Assembly: GCA_032207245.1 (NCBI GenBank)
Contig: CM063507.1
Span: 92,384,592 to 92,448,591 of the forward strand
Source: Pardosa pseudoannulata
Taxonomy: Eukaryota > Arthropoda > Arachnida > Araneae > Lycosidae
Length of the DNA: 64,000 nt
Reading direction: 5' to 3'
Shown here: in pieces, positions 63,301-64,000 of the stretch
Layout of the letters: every line of letters starts with the position of its first letter
Position numbering within the stretch: the first letter of the stretch is position 1
Made by a program: the position numbers and the translations under genes
Notes under the pieces: generated by a model
Databases searched by the model: none
Told to the model about the DNA's origin: nothing
What the model saw: only the letters and a program-made list of their open reading frames with translations

Positions 63301-64000
63301 AGCCAAACGATGGCCGAATGGTGCTGGAGTTCGTGGGTTCAAATTCCTCTGCTGGCATGGATGTTTGTATCCGTTCGGAATCATTATTAACCCTTTAGCG
63401 GACAGTGGTTTTCCAGAGTAACCATTTATTACGCATAATTTCTCTGCTTTTTAGAGATACATGAATGAATTTTTTACTATTTTTTTTAAATGTTTTTAGC
63501 ATTTTAAACTTACAACAGAGGGTAGAACTGCACTAAATTAATTTTTCATTTTGAAATATAAGTATTTAAACTTGTTGTACCTAGAAAGTCAGTAAATCAT
63601 TTTTTCTAATCTGTGACCCCCCAAAAAATATCTATCTAAACATTGCTTATAAACTGTTAATTTATTTCTTATACCATTTTAAGGATACTTATTGCTCTTC
63701 TAATATAATAAAAATTAAGAAATTATTGTGTTCAGACTGTACAAGGGGAAGGGTTTATCAGCTAAATTACCCCTCAAACCTTCCTATAAGGAAGGTTAGA
63801 TTTATTAGGGGTTTCCTTATAGGAAACCCCTAATAAATCCCCTAATAAATCTAAAGAAAAGTTTTCATATATTTAAATATATAAAGATCATAGATAATAT
63901 TTATAAACTAATTTAACGAAATCCGTAAGAATTTATATTAATGATCTGTAAAGGGTTAAGCAGTAGGTCCCGGTCTCATTAGACATCGTAAGTAAAACAG
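63301..64000 (+). mobile_element. tRNA-derived SINE split by a MITE, cut by the window end
   Basis: The head with tggccgaatggtgctggagt and gggttcaaattcc runs to ggaatcattattaa (63390). The body resumes at 63960 with gcagtaggtcccggtctcat. The intact copies show ggctttaagcagtaggtcc at this point, so the TTAA was the insertion target. The tail lies beyond the window. Confidence 0.85.
63391..63955. mobile_element. TTAA-flanked MITE (family 4) inside a SINE
   Basis: TTAA at 63387-63390 and 63956-63959. Ends CCCTTTAGCGG / CTGTAAAGGG, seven matching bases. 565 bp, AT-rich, containing strong inverted repeats at 63777-63839. Confidence 0.82.

Overview
The window looks like a gene-poor, AT-rich, repeat-saturated stretch of an animal nuclear genome, most likely an arthropod and perhaps a spider or other chelicerate. 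That placement rests on the mix of element types and base composition, not on a host gene. I could not support a single host protein-coding gene, a genuine tRNA gene or any rRNA. Nearly everything recognisable is a transposable element (TE), a fragment of one, or a tandem repeat.

Region 1-14101 is a head-to-tail run of one LINE family. This family has ORF1 with three zinc knuckles, ORF2 with endonuclease, reverse transcriptase, RNase H and a C-terminal Cys/His motif, and a 3' hairpin followed by a (CAAC)n tail. Two short fragments (1-352, 353-1618) are followed by two near full-length copies placed end to end (about 2740-8593 and 8594-14101). Region 14102-20634 (minus strand) is a Ty3/Gypsy retrotransposon in an odd order: 5'-truncated gag, pol, one LTR, gag, truncated protease. 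The ends repeat each other with a period of about 5.2 kb.

Region 20635-34000 holds LINE ends, Helitron-like elements (23575-24707, 29510-30165), a putative solo LTR (25201-25609), microsatellites, a piggyBac-like MITE and a degenerating satellite of about 107 bp (31264-33000). Region 34000-37418 has a TIR MITE abutting a 1.57-kb tandem duplication. Region 37419-50400 holds further LINE ends, SINEs, TTAA-flanked MITEs, a second putative LTR and two long poly-C runs.

Region 50426-52239 is a Helitron head-to-tail array with nested insertions. Three non-autonomous hAT elements with 8-bp target duplications follow (52517-54179, 56460-58461, 60770-63109). Each carries younger insertions. A 26-bp minisatellite (54240-55130) and several tRNA-derived SINEs fill the rest. 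The last 700 bases are a SINE split by a TTAA-flanked MITE.

The parts relate mainly by nesting and parasitism. Non-autonomous families (MITEs, SINEs, Helitron-like elements, hAT derivatives) would depend on enzymes made elsewhere. The strongest new-looking signal is the LINE 3' hairpin. Its stems appear to covary between diverged copies, and it occurs in insertions of only about 60-80 bp with clear target duplications. This suggests it is the minimal signal recognised by the LINE machinery.
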